Shown piece after piece: positions 36,743 through 50,590 of a DNA stretch of 64,000 bases. Position 1 is the first letter of the stretch. Each line of letters starts with the position of its first letter. The notes beneath the pieces are model-generated. The model had not been told where the DNA came from. It saw nothing but the letters and a program-made list of their open reading frames with translations, and did no database searches. Origin of the DNA: Owenia fusiformis (taxonomy: Eukaryota; Annelida; Polychaeta; Sabellida; Oweniidae); NCBI GenBank assembly GCA_903813345.2, contig CAIIXF020000004.1:1881525-1945524 (forward strand), given 5' to 3'. The position numbers and the translations under genes were made by a program.

Positions 36743-37377
36743 AGCCATGTGCCTGTGTTGAAGATTGTAGCAAATGTGACCACAGCATGAAATATGATAT
36801 AGTATAAAGTTTTATAATATAAAGCCAGATGGGCGATCTACTTCATATTTTATCACAGAAATTATATGGAGTAGAATCGAAGCATTTGAAGACAATAAAA
36901 TGTCATTGTTTTCCTCTGTACTTCAATTGAACAGATGTTACAGTGAAAGTATGTATCATTAAATGTCCTGTACCCAACAGAAATACTTCACTGAGGTCAT
37001 ACTTCCATATTTATTTGTTAACGTGTTTATTTTTGTAAAGGATTCCCCCAGTTCCCCCATTCCCCCCTCCCCCCAAGCCCTCATATTTGATGGGAGGGGA
37101 GATGTTACTATGAACAAATATATAACAATTAATGTCCTTTACCATACTGGAAGACTTTACTGAGGTCATATACATTTCTTTTATATGGCAGAACTCCCTC
37201 AAGGATTTTTTCTACTTGTTTTTTAAATCTCAACTTGGTGCCAATGGATTTTCAATTGGGTGCAAATATTCTAAACATTTCTCAGCTGGGCGCCTGTGGG
37301 GTATTAAGAGGTGTATTGGAATGAAACTCGCGGGACTGGGTGCTGCGCCTGATTTTGGAGGATCACTGTGTATTCTG

Positions 37378-37955
37378 TAGAGGTGTCAAGTATTAACCGG
37401 TTAACTGCCGATAATGCCTTGACCGGTCTGTGTTTTTATGGGCGGTTAGTTGACCGTGTATAATTCTGTTATTTCCCGCGCTTATTTTACATGCTAATCC
37501 GTTTGGTTTTATGGTGTCAGTTTCACGTAAGCTACTCATACATGTCATAAGTCCCATAACTCCTTACAAACATCATATCAGCCGCTTTAATCCCTGCCAC
37601 ATTGCTTTCCCGCGCTTACTTTGCATTTTAATCTGTTTGTTTTTCAAGCGTCAGTTTCATGTGAGCTACTCATACATGTGATAGGTCCGATAATTCCTTA
37701 CAAACATCCAATCAGCAACTTTAATCCCTGCCACATTGCTTTCCCGCGCTTACTTACATAGAATAGAGTAAAGCTTGACGAACGTAAAAAATAAACGCCG
37801 ATATATCATTTTTCCATTTTTTTTCAACTTTCAAGATCGGAGATGAAGATTTCATTTGAAATTATCAGTTCAAATTTCCCGCCGGTTAACCGACTTTAAC
37901 CGGTAAAAAACCCCGGTTAACCGGTTAATGCTCAAGCGGTTAATTGACACCACTA
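37378..37955. mobile_element. Non-autonomous hAT-type element
   Basis: The ends TAGAGGTGTCAA and TTGACACCACTA are near-perfect inverted repeats, flanked by a perfect 8-bp duplication GTATTCTG (37370-37377 and 37956-37963), the hAT hallmark. AACCGGTTAA words recur next to both ends. The interior contains two ~134-bp tandem units plus the start of a third, each opening TTTCCCGCGCTTA (37472, 37606, 37740). No transposase frame. Confidence 0.88.
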
Positions 37956-38206
37956 GTATTCTGTATAGTATTGGGACTACTAATTGTCACCCATCTCACC
38001 TTCCAGAAAATACATCTTGAATGTGGGGCTCATATCTATATAGAATATTATGAATTCCCATGGTGTTTTTATTCAGATATCATTATGGGCCTATTCAGGC
38101 ATGAAGCAGTGAAGTAAGTTGCCTCACCGAAATCTTCTGTTTTCCTGAAGTTAAGTACATATATGTCATTTTAGGGGACTTTTGGAAAATAGACATGACA
38201 AGGAGT

Positions 38207-38236
38207 GATATTTATTTATTTATTTATTTATTTATT
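38207..38236. repeat. (TTTA)n microsatellite
   Basis: About seven TTTA units preceded by 'gacaaggagtgata', a phrase also seen before similar A/T-rich tails near 1566. Possibly the tail of a dispersed repeat. Confidence 0.7.
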
Positions 38237-39330
38237 ACACCTTTAAAACGGTGGCACACCAATACTGGGTGCTCTTACAAAAATGTACATAAAATACAAA
38301 ACATATTCATTTTGTGGTATCATTGAGATTAGGGTGAAACAAATGCATTGGATAAAAATTGTTTGATACATCTATCTACTAAAACTTCAATCTCGTGCCC
38401 ATAAACACTATGTATATCATTGCCCAGTAGCCATTGTAATTTACTCTGAACATTAAGAGATATAAAATGGTTAAAAACATGTTCCTGATATGAGCCAAAA
38501 ATATTCTCAAATTGCTTATTTTAAAATCCTGGCACCACCCCTGTTTATAGCACTTATCAATTAAGAAATGCACTTGTGAAACAAATGCAGAAATGTTTTA
38601 GGGGTTATTTTGAAACTTAATTGGTCAAATTACTATTACAAATTGTAGAAACACCTGACTCTGAATACTAATTCTAACAATCCCTTACTTAAACTCACAA
38701 TTGGTGTGCCTTTCTACACCAACATGCCTAGAATTTAATGAAATCCAACAAATATGGTAAAACTTTTAGGCTATTACACCAGTATGTAATTGTTAAATAT
38801 TGTGAGCTCTCAGAGATATTTGACAATGAAATTTAAAGAGGATGAGATTTAATGACTTTTGAATTTTCATTTCCCCCCCCCCGGATGACACAAGTTTTAT
38901 CAATTAACCTCCATACTTCCCACATTAATATCTGCCATTGTCATTAATGTCATTTAGGGATTGACATTTGACTTTTCATTCATGCCGGGTGGCCATGTTT
39001 TAAAATGCAAAATAGAGTGGAAAAGAGTGGAATTAGCAAGAAATAAAATAAACGGGCATGTAGTCAATACTCCAAATTATATAGAAATTCAACAAAATTA
39101 CATACTTATTCCAATTCTTTTTGAAAAAATCAGGATTTTGTGTGATTTTGGGTGGAATATTTTCAAACTTCAGATGTCGTCTGCTGGTGACCACAGGTGT
39201 GGCATACTCATTGAGAGCAACTAATCACATCATTATTATCAGTTCTGAATCAGGAAATTGATATGGGTGCTATTTCTATACCCTTGCCTCTTTGAAAATA
39301 TGTGTCAACTCATTTACATTTGTTGCAGTA

Positions 39331-39513
39331 CAGTAAAACTGTAAATCTAAACACCTCTAATCCAAATACCTCCTCTATCTGAAAAAATTTGTCTACTTTT
39401 TATTCCCCCATTGACACCTATATTAAAAATTTAAAAAACTTGACATCTCAGAAGACCTCCTAGTCCAAACAATTTGCCAGTCCAAGTGACATTTAGATTA
39501 GACATGGTAACTG
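39331..39513. mobile_element. TA-family mini-element, copy
   Basis: CAGTAAAACTGTAAATCTAA at the left (preceded by TA) mirrors the right end, TTAGATTAGACATGGTAACTG. Internal words AACACCTC and CCAAATACCTCC resemble the family at 47621 and 48721. Confidence 0.55.
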
Positions 39514-40371
39514 TTAGAATTTGCAAATCATCAAACTAAACTTATGAACCATTTTTAATTATGAACCATTTTTTCAGGATTACATGAATTTTCTAAACTA
39601 AGGCATACTTTCGCAAATATTATTGAACATAATTAAACTCCTGCAAGGGATTTGTGGGTAATTAGCTTTCTTTTTTTCACAGTCATGTGACCATATATCA
39701 CATCTGTCAGTTTGCTGACCTAGGGGGCACGTCCTAAAATACCCAAAAGGCATCATTTTCCATTCATTATCATTGTCTCATGTCCAGTTTTGAGGAAGTT
39801 AATATTTTTGATGACACATTGGTTTTTGCTAATGGGGTTTGCCAGGAAGCATCAATTTGGTTGCTATGTCGATTATTTGGTGACACTTCAATTGGTAAAT
39901 TCAAATTTCAATGTTTTTAGTCATGGAAAATTCTCAATGACTTTTTTAGGTCAGGATATAGTATCTATATTATCTTGCACTTTTCAATAATTTCGTTTCA
40001 CTCCTTCGCAACAGCAAAAGGGAGCTTTGTGTATAATCTTTTAATCCTTTGATGTTGAGTAACCAATCAGAATAGGCCGATCAAAATCTAGCTACCCAAT
40101 CAGCTGGCTTTAATTTCATATTCAGGTTCCCATTTAAGGTCACTTATGAGGTCATTAAAATCTTGCATCAGCCGTATACCCTAACCTCTCTCCAAATATG
40201 TGTGTATGTTAAAGAGAGCGACCCATAGTATAGGGAAAGGATAACACAGCTAGTGGATGCAAGATACATCTTCTCAGTTGGGTGCAAATGGATTTTTCAA
40301 CTGGGTGCATTATCATATTTTCTAGTGGGTGCAGAAACTTCAAATTGAGGGCAATCACTGCCTCTACTGGT

Positions 40372-40589
40372 CAGGCCCGTTGCCAGGGGGGGGGGGGTTC
40401 GCAGGGTTCGGGCGACCCCCCCCCCTGGCCAAAAATTCTTTCAAAAACATGCAGTTTTTCACCATTTTGAGCACTTCTCAAGTGATTTTAGTCATATTTG
40501 GGCCAAAATTGTCAAATATGAACCCCCCCTGAAAATTTTTGAAAACTGAACCCCCCCCCCCCCCCCCTTGGCACCTGACTACGGGCCTG
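40372..40589. mobile_element. CAGGCCCGTAGCCAGG family, copy 4
   Basis: Begins CAGGCCCGTTGCCAGG and ends CCTGACTACGGGCCTG. Long G and C homopolymers sit just inside the ends, with the shared 'gcagtttttcaccatt' phrase in the middle. Only a 3-bp GGT could be a flanking duplication. Confidence 0.75.
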
Positions 40590-42796
40590 GGTGCACAATG
40601 CATTCATGCTCAAAATATAATTATTTGTCTTATATTTAATATTCCATTTCAAATTTCATACAATTGTTTTCAATCATAAAAATAATTGCTTATCATCTTG
40701 TTCATTTTAAAACCCTGTTACTATGGTAATGCGATATATTTTGTCTTTCATATTATAAAGATGTTTTGGAAGTTAATTGTCTATTTGGTGCTATTTTAAT
40801 TTATTGGTAATTCCATAAATGATATATTGGATACTGATGCGTTATTGAGAGCTGTCTGTGCCCTTACAGAATTGTTATCTTTTACAATTGGTCTACGAAG
40901 TAACAGGGAATCCTAGATATTCATATGCAAAATATTTTGTACATGTATTTGTGCACTTCTACATGTAAACCATATATCTGTTGAATCATTTTAGATATTT
41001 TCATATCATTTTGGGAGAATTACAAAAATAAAGAGATTGTATATGTATCTGAAAGGTGTGGCTTTGAATTATGATATTTCGGAACTCTTTGATCTTCATC
41101 ATTGTAATGCAGTGAGTTTTTTAGCCAATATACTGGGTGTCAATTTTGATGTTTTAAAAATTAAGTTGTTTGAGAATGTTTGCTGGAAGTTAATGCGTAT
41201 TAGTTCAGCATTTGTTCCTTTCATTTTTTTTTCACCGAAGTACATTTTTGAGAATCTTAATCTTTTGACAATGCTTCGAAATATTATCTCTTTTGATGTT
41301 TTAAAAATGAAGTTGTTTCGAAATAATTGCTCAAGCAAACGTGTGTTATATCTGAATTTGTTATTCACGCTGAGGTACGTCTATGAGCATCCTGGGCTTT
41401 TGACAAGACCCCTTAACATCATCTCAGTCTTAAGACCCCTTGATATATTAACAATCACAATTGATAGATGTTGAATTGGTGACATGTTACCATTTGTACC
41501 AAGTAACATAATCCATTAATCATCCCTTACAAAATTTCATACAATATCATGCTTTTTCCTTGAAAATCAAAAATCCTCACACGAGGAACAACAACAACAT
41601 GATAGCTCTTTAGTAAGAATCCTGTTATTTATCGATACAATTTATGGAGCCTACCCCCATGTTACTCAACCAGGGGGAAAGGTTTAGAATTGTTTTGAAT
41701 TTGAGTAAAAATGCTTAGAAAGGTTATCCATATATCTTCCCAACACTTGATTCAAAGTATATTACTAAAAAATAAAATGCACGTTCCTTTCTGATTTTGT
41801 TTTATAGAATAAAAGGTGAGAGAAAATAGAGTAATTAGCAAGGATACTAGTAAACAGACAAACAATGAACATTCTATATTATCTCCAAATGTCCAAAAAA
41901 CTGAAACTTCTTGAAATTAATTTTTAAATATGTAAAATAGTAGTGGCAGTGGTGTGATTTGCAAGGGGTTTATATTTTATAGCTGTTTTATATTCTTTCC
42001 TTCTTTATATCTACCGAAACATAAACTAAATCCCTTTCTATATAATGTGATGATCTTTGTATCATTTGTGTAATATCGGAAAATAGAGAAATATGAAATC
42101 AAGACAATTATGAAAATTATGATGCTCAGGATACCAGGATTTTTATTAATGGAATGAAATTAAATTGTTCCCGATCTAAGAAATAATGATTTTCATTTGC
42201 TTGGAATTTTTGGCAAGGACTGGCATTTATAAAAAATATTTGAAAAAATAGGATGAACTGTAAATGTAGTGTAGTAACAAGTAGATAAATTGATTCAAAG
42301 TTTTTTTGAAAGAAAAAATCACGAAAATTTTTGTAGCTCATGATATAGATAATTAACAAATCGAATCACCACAAAAAATCATCTTTTCCTTATAACGACA
42401 ATATTTTCTCCCAATCTGAGTCACAAATTGATTATTCATGTTTTGCATATTTTCTGCAAAAAAAGATGCAAAGTCACAGCTGAATATTGAATGATTTAAA
42501 AAGGTTTAAAAAAGTACCAAATATATTATAAAGATCACTTGATTGTTTGTCATGCTTTGCCTCTAAGAAAACACTTTAGAAAACACTGACCCTTTTTTAC
42601 TATTTCATATTGTTTATGATAGAAAATAGGCTCAGCATTCCAATAAGTTTGACTGATTCACTTGCCAATTTGTGTCACATATTCCCCATGATATCATCTT
42701 ATGATATGTTTTTCATATAATATCAGCACCCCTATGTGCAATAATAAACACCTACTCTCTGCCTAGTATTTTCAAATATCAATACATTTTCAGAAT

Positions 42797-42865
42797 TTTC
42801 TCTCTAAAATTTGAATGAAGTGTCTGATTTTCTTGCATTTTTATACAATTTAGTATCTCTACTTT
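42797..42865. repeat. ~106-bp dispersed repeat, partial copy
   Basis: Contains TTCTCTCTAAAATTTGAATG and 'ttgcatttttatacaattta', matching part of the unit at 21597 and 50381. Confidence 0.6.
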
Positions 42866-45739
42866 GTTTGAATCTAGATCTCACCTCAAAAATTTCTATC
42901 TTTCTATATTGATTTTTCATCTCCAAACGTGACCCCCATCAACTTTTTCAAGGATCAACTGAGCGATTAACTTGATAACTGTGCAGCGTTTAGGTTAAAT
43001 ATTTTCAATATGATTATGAGTTGATTGTGTATAATTACCTGGGGAGAAGCTAAACCAGACGTGTGGTTTCAAAAAGCATGGTGGTCAGATTTTTCTCGAA
43101 AATTGTGTCAAAAATAAGTCGATTTCTCGATAACAACCCTGGTAACTGTCTGTTCAAATTTTTTGCTTCAAATGCTGAAATAAGGGGCCTGTTATTAGCT
43201 CACATGGTGCGCTATTTGTAAACATGTTTCGCTGTCCATCTGTCTGTCTGTCAAAATAGTGGCATCTTGTGATACCTTAATACCTTAACAGAATGCCAAT
43301 ATTGTATCTTTTGTGAATCAATTTGACAGTATTGACATTTTATCATTCATTTCTGTTGCCGTAGGTAGCGGCAATTTTTTCTCATTCTTTCATTTATACC
43401 AAAATTACCCTTTTTGATGAATATTTACAATTGTTTCCATGTTAAAACGATAATTTCTAATATTACTTTGTTGTTTTTTCTTGTTTTGCCTGTGGTCAGT
43501 GATTTCAATAAACCCCTGGGATGCTATTCAGCTAAATTGTTCCATGGTGGTCAGTTATTAGGTCTCCTGATATCCTGATGTTTTGACATATTGACCAGGA
43601 AATTAGGGTTAGATTGGAACATTCCTCTCAGAGTTTTTCGTTTTTTTGTTGATAATAGTTAAAGCATGGAATGGGATAATCTTAATCACTTTAATCTTGT
43701 TTGATTAATGATGCAATTTAGAGGCTTCTCCCTCAGGAGACAATAGATCAATGCAGCTTGGTGCAGCTACAGCTGCATTGACAAGATGCATTGAACCTAA
43801 GAATGCATGGCATCAATGCAGTATAATTTAAGTTGATCATATTCTTTCAAAATTTAGTGATCATCCCAGCATTGAAGCAACTTGGTTTTGTACATACTTG
43901 AGATTTTGAACATTGGCTGAAACACCCACTTGAAAGCCCAATTACACCCACTTGATGTGAATAAGAGGAAAATTGCACCCACTTGAGAGGAAAATTACAC
44001 AGATTTGAAAAAAAGTCACTGGGAAAGTAATGTTTGTTGCTGTTTTTATAATTTGAAATTTAAGATCAACTTTAATGCCTATTATACGTATAGCATGATA
44101 TATGTAACATTATACATACATTTTTCACCTTTAAGGTATATATAAAGGCTATAAAGAGATGATCAAATTGCATGTGTACTTCAAGTTAGTTTTAATAGGC
44201 ATCTATAAAATGATGCAATGTGGTGTATGAGCCCAAATATTTCTACTTTTAGGATCTTACTATTGAAATACAGATTGCATGCATTGATTTGGTTGAAAAA
44301 GACTCCAGTCTCAAAATATTCATAAAGCGGCAACAAAGACGAAAGAAGTGTTAAGCATAAGTTGAAGATTGAAAAAGAAGTCTCAAATTTTTAATTCTAA
44401 TATTAATTCTTCATTTACTATTTGATTCATCCTCCGATCAAGGACTTCAAGATCCAGAATATCTGGGTTATTTTTCACCCGTTGATAAGCAGTTATCATT
44501 TCCCTGATTAACAGCTTGCAATCTGATTCACTGTTGCACTACTGAGACAGCCAATCAAATCATCTCTGACATACCTTCCTGCTCAGGCACGATTTTTCAA
44601 ACATAAAATTAGGATTTAGGAAAATATTATCATGCTTTTAAAAAGATTATTTATGACATTTAGTCTTTGCTGCCACTTTAACTGAGAAATACCCCATTTA
44701 TTTTTTGTCAAATTTTGGATGGTTTTTGGTTTTGGGGTAACAGAGTGTAAAAATGAAGACACAAACCAAATATTAACTCCATGGAGAAAAAGTCAAGTAC
44801 CGAATAAGATTTCTTTTCATTTTTGACCTTACATTTTTGGTATTTACTAAGTTAAGACATCATTTATGAAAGAAGGTATATAAACAAATATTTATGACAA
44901 ATAATTAAAGGGTCGTAGGACATAACTCTGCATCATATCTCTAAAAAAGTCATCAACTGTTTATGCTGTATGCATAGAGTTTAACCCGAAATACTCTGAT
45001 GGACTAAATGAATACAAGAGTGTTAAAGGCCCCATGTAAAGTTGAATCACTTTGGATCATAAAGTAGTCACATTCAGTGTTCTGATGTTTGGACTTTTTC
45101 TGAATTTGATTTTTTGGGTTTGTTAAAATTTTTTTTGCAAATAAAATATTAGGGTTGTGTCAGAAATATCAATTAATAGAAATTCTGATAACACAATAAA
45201 AGATATGTACTCACAACTAGTGACATTGCGTACTAAATTTTTCTCTAAAATAATTAAATCACAGTACATGGTTATTATCTTGCACCCGCACCAAGATCAC
45301 AACTAATATTTAGATCAAATATTACCAGTTCGACAATAGTCCCTAGGGACAAAATATCACCTTGGTGATCCGCATTTAGATCTCATCAGACTTGAATAAA
45401 AATATTTACACAATAGTAACATTCTCTGAAGAATATAATGTTACATTTTGACAGTTTTATGAACTCTAAACTTAGTGCATTTCTAAAAGTTATAATTATT
45501 ACCCTATATAAATGTATACGACTCGTAATACATCTATATTTAATACTAGTTTCATAGACACTTTTCAACTTGAATATGCATACACCCAGAGGCTTTGCAT
45601 TCTTATACTCATCACATTTTTCAGTTTTGCAATCAGTGATTTCATGTTTCTAAACTGGATCCTGATAGATCTGGACATGATTTTTGAGACTGTGACCTCT
45701 CAATTGCATGGGAAGCCATTGATTTGCCTTAAGCTCAGT

Positions 45740-45785
45740 GAATTATTGCACTTTGTGGTGACGAATTATTGCACTTTGTGGTGAC
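45740..45785. repeat. Perfect 23-bp tandem duplication
   Basis: GAATTATTGCACTTTGTGG plus TGAC occurs twice back to back with no difference. Confidence 0.9.
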
Positions 45786-47416
45786 ATTGTTATGGAAGAC
45801 AATTAAAATTTATAAGTTGTTTGTCACAATAGTTTTTGAAATGCCCCCTGCATAGTAATACATTTTATCTTTTTGTCTCATGATTGAAACAAATATTTTA
45901 GTATGAGGAAGGGAGGGTGGCAGGAAATATATTGGTCAAAAACAAAATTAATGTCTCATGTAAATATATTTTCAAATAAAGTTATGAAATAAAAATTCGT
46001 ATATATTCTAAAGTCTTTAAACTAAATTATATATTTAATATTATTTATCCCTTTCAAAATTTAAATTCTGATCATCAATTATAAATGATCCAAATAAAGT
46101 GCTTAGTTTTCTATTTTTTGCATATAATTCAGAGTATTAACATTCTACTGTCGACTTTTCCTTGATTGTCTTTTTGTTATTTTTCGAGAGGAAAGCTTTG
46201 AAACTAAAAAATCATTTTAGGGAGTTTATAAAATTAGGATCCTAGATTGGTAATTATTGTTAAACTGCAACTAGACATTTAAATGTGAAGCCCACAGTCT
46301 TTCATACAGCTACAAGAAAGTTTAGTACTGGTTCCATCTGCATAACTTAATTTGGGAATATTTTGAGACTGTGTCACATACTGTGGTTTGATGGTTAAAT
46401 GCATAACCTGCAAATATGATCTGATTATAGGATGTCATATTTTAAGATAAATTGATTTTAATATTTAAACTATGTGATTGTTACTATTAATAAATAGTGA
46501 CTGTGTCTTATAATTAAGATGATATGCATTAAGTTTTTGGTCCTACCCCCCCCCCAAATATCTGAGTATCTATTTCTCTAGCAAATGTTCCTCTTGTGTG
46601 TTAAATAGGTATTTACTGGGAAAGGGGAGGAAGGGTGTAACTGAAGTTCTCTGAATTGAACCATTTCAAGGTGTCTGTCATCTTACTTTAAGAGACATCA
46701 AGGTGCAGGTTTAAAGGATGGAGGGGGGCATACCTGATAGACCCATCATTGAGCAGGGAGATTATTTATTCTGATACTTTCAAACCTTCAAAAACAGGTT
46801 CATAAACCACTAGCTGTGCTGTGATCACCCTCCCCCCCCCCCGAAATATGACATTCTGATTGACAAGTAAAGTCTGGGTGAATGGTTTAGTTTTAACAGC
46901 ACTGTAGATATCTTTTCTAGAAATGGAATGAATGAATTGTAAAATACTTCTTTTATGTTTTTGTTGTCTAGAAACCTCATCACCTTTTGGTCCCTAATAT
47001 GTTATTTCAATATACCCCCTCCCATATGTTAGTAATGATTTTAACAGATCAAATTGATAACTTCCCTTTAAACAAAATAGCATCATGTCTCATATAAAAA
47101 AAAATATTACCATGGAACACCATGAAATAATTAAAACATTGTGAAATTCATGCTATAAATAAGTACAAGCTTAAAAGAATATATAGATTCTTTTGAAATT
47201 TTAGGAGAAAAAGTTTGAAATTAGATTGTCAACATTTGAAATGTAGAATTTAGAATTTCAATGAAATCTTTCAAGAATTGAATGATGCTATTTATTAAAA
47301 GACTATCTGTCAGTTATAAGATCTGGAAAACAGAGTAGTCTTGTTCGTTCACATAGTTACTTTTCTAGATAACTTTGGCATACACTGGCATAATTTAGAA
47401 CTTTCATTATCTTTTA

Positions 47417-47545
47417 TGTCACCACCAGAAGTGTATTCTCCAAATTTGTTCTGGATGGTGTTCAGTGGTTAGCAGTCGTCATTTAGCAGTTGGTGTTTGG
47501 TGATTGGTATTTAGTGTCTGTAACAAATGGGAGCCTTGTTTTATA
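47417..47545. repeat. Dispersed repeat family ('ttatgtcacc...ggtgtttgg'), copy 2
   Basis: TTATGTCACCACCAGAAGTG, then GGTGTTCAGTGGTTAG and CAGTTGGTGTTTGGTGATTG, in the same order as the copies at 17276 and 53773. Confidence 0.5.
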
Positions 47546-47620
47546 ATTGCAATTACAAATAATAAAAAAGGTAATTTTTTTATTTTATGTGTAAATTGAT
47601 GTGTTCGAATAGAATGCACA

Positions 47621-47801
47621 CAGTGAAACCTGTCCTAGTGAATGCCTCTCTCTCACCAGTGAACATCTGTCTCTAGTGGACACCCTTGCTCGGCTCATAC
47701 TGTACTGACTTCTGAATAAATTACCATCTCTGTAGTGAACATCTACCAACACTGAACATTTTTTCTCAGCAAAAAATGTTCAATATACACAGGTTTTACT
47801 G
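47621..47801. mobile_element. TA-family mini-element with GTGAACA motif
   Basis: CAGTGAAACCTGTCCTAGTG at the left and CACAGGTTTTACTG at the right are inverted, with TA following the right end. Inside are CAGTGAACATCTGTCTCTAG and GTAGTGAACATCTACC. The CAGT...ACTG ends with TA insertion resemble pogo/Tigger or Tc1/mariner derivatives. Confidence 0.65.
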
Positions 47802-48720
47802 TAGTTCAAAATCAAAAGATTTTGTTCAGATTTGTTCAAAATTGGCTGACTAAATTGAGTCTGAAACTGTTGCTACACCATGAGTCATAACATAAATGTA
47901 GGATAAATGAAAGATATAATTTCTGTAGAAACAATGCAGTTAAAAGGTCAAAAGTCATCTTTCTAGTCCCACCTTAAACCAGAGCTATCAATTGTAAATC
48001 TTTGGCTCAAAATTATTAAAATAATATTTCTGATTTGAAATATTTCTTCAAATGTGAATACCTATATTATACTGCATTAAAGCCATTTAGAAAGAAATTG
48101 AATGCTACGTCTGACCCTAAATTAATGCCTATATAATTTGAAGGAAATAAATTAAAAAGATTTTGAACAGTTTTTTGATGGTTTGATGTATAGGTTAAAT
48201 TCTATTGATCACTAATTGTAGCTTTCATGTTTAGCGGAAGTTTTAATTTGTATCTTACTTTAAAACATCTAAATATTTAACCGAGAAAACATGTTTTTAT
48301 GAGAACCATACATGCGCCCTTTCTAGAATTTCAGACAAATTAAAGCTCCAAGTGTTGATTTCTTTTTCATTTTTATTTGAAGTCATACCAGAATGTTTCA
48401 AAGCTGATTGTAGTATAATGGTCATATTAATTTGTTTTGCAAACAAAGTTTGAGATTTCTTAATATAGAGTGGGAGGGTACCAAACTAGTTAAACAAATT
48501 ACAGTACCACCAAGTGGAACACAAGTGGTACATATATAAATAGGTGTTCTACTTATAGAGGTGTTCCACTTTACTGATTACTGAATTTACTATACTTTGT
48601 TTCATGGTCATTGTTTGGTTTAGTCTTGCTTTAAGTTTCTGAACTCCTCTCTATCTACTTCAACACTAGAGGTTGTGTAATGGGGGGGGGGGGGTGGTTG
48701 CACAAGGTGGCTAGACTATA

Positions 48721-48882
48721 CAGTAGAACCTGACTTAGTGAACACATTTCTCTAGTGAACACCTGTCTCTAGTAGACACCCTTACTCAACACTTACTCTA
48801 CTAACATCTGTATAAATTGCCCTCTCTTTAATGAACACCTTTTTGTAGCTCCATAGGTGTTCACTATATTCAAGTTTTACTG
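48721..48882. mobile_element. TA-family mini-element with GTGAACA motif, best-preserved copy
   Basis: TA|CAGTAGAACCTGACTTAG... opens it and ...ATTCAAGTTTTACTG|TA closes it: 162 bp with inverted ends and a TA duplication. Shares CTCTAGTGAACACCTGTCTC and ACACCCTTACTC words with 47621. No ORF. Confidence 0.75.
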
Positions 48883-50380
48883 TATCTGGTTTTAAAACTA
48901 ACCTATTAGTCTATTTTGTATCTCCATTTTATCTCATGCATGTTTACATTTTCCCATAGTGATACTTCTTAATTCATGATTTACCCTTGTCCAATCATTT
49001 AAGACTCTACCCTCTAACTAGAATCGATCGTTTTACATAAAGGCTTCCAACCAATCAGAGTGCACCTACTATACATACTAATGTCAACATACATGAAAAT
49101 TCCTTTAGAGTTGTCATACAGGCTCTGATTGGCTGAGTGAGCTTAGTTAGTTTATATCATTGATATAAAGAGTGAATTAAATAGACCATTTTTGTAAAGG
49201 GTGATTTTGTTACTTCCCCTTAGGAAATTGTCGCATAGCTGTTTATTATGTAACTATTGCATGTTTTATGGCCCTTTGTAACCGCAAGCCATTAATTTTG
49301 ATCTTATTTTTTCGTGTGATTTTTTGGATGTTGATACCAATTGCCCCACTGAGATTGTGATCTGCCTTCTGGTTGCAAATTATATAGCATGAAAAATTCA
49401 AAAATGTAATTTTCACAAATTCATACAAAAAGTCAGAATTAATACAGCCTACCCATTCCAGTGTTCTCGCAAAGATTTTATTCCATATGGGTGCAGAAAT
49501 TCTCTGTTTTTACATTTCTGTCCATAAAATGGTCAAAATATGGCAATTTTCATGATTTTTCTTAATTCTAAGAAAACGCAAATAGGTTTTCAAGGTGGGT
49601 GCAAGCCAATTTTCAAAATACCCATTTGCACCCATGTACCTGATGCACCAGGTGCAATCAAAACACTATGTGTCTCTGTTTCATACTGGTATGTAGAAAT
49701 ATGGGATATAGACCGAAAAGGTATTAACTTGCGAAGTGCTCAACAGAACCTTCATTGGTGGTATAAACAGGAAACAATGTAAAACAAAAAAATGTTTGTT
49801 TTCAATAGCTACGATACAATAGAAAACAAAAAGGCATGTTTTAGTGCCAACTATAATGTAAAGAAGGGGAGGGAACGGGAATTACAGGAAACAGGAAGAT
49901 TGAATTGTTTGGTATTGTCGATTGGTTTGTGATTGCACTTGAATTTCATGGTGGGCTCTGTTCACCAAAATGGTCCATATTTGTGTTTTAAGATGTTTAA
50001 TGGATTAATCAAAAGGTTGCTTTAGTCTATGAAAATGCCTGAACAAATGCTGATGTTATCATTGATTTTGACTATTTCATGATTTTTTCTCTAGAGTATG
50101 AATGAATAATTAGATTTTCATACAATTATATTAATAAAAAGCTAATATGTGTATATCTGGACACTTTTCTCATCTGAACATCTCTTGATTTGAAGGTCTT
50201 TTCATGGTTCTTTTGTTATAATCTAATGTGAATAGCTGCAAGTCTGAACACTTTTGGTTGGGCCCAGTAGTGTTCGAGTATGACAGGTTTTGTGTATTAG
50301 CTAGAATCCCGTCTATTTAATTCCATTTTTGTACACACCTGCAGATTATTGCACTACAACCATGCATATTTCATGCTTTT

Positions 50381-50590
50381 TCTCTCTTAAATTTGAATGA
50401 AGTGTCTCATTTTCTTGCATTTCTATACAATTTAGAGTGTTTACTACATGTTTGTTTACTTTATTCCTTGCTAATTACTCTCATTTCTCTCTCAAATTTG
50501 AATGAAGTGTCTGATTTTATTGCATTTCTATACAATTTAGAGTATCAACTACATGTCTGTTTACTTTATTCCTTGCTAATTCCACTCTTT
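50381..50590. repeat. ~106-bp dispersed repeat, two tandem units
   Basis: Units anchored at AATTTGAATGAAGTGTCT (50390 and 50495), a 105-bp period. Same family as 21597-21812, 29 kb away. Confidence 0.75.
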
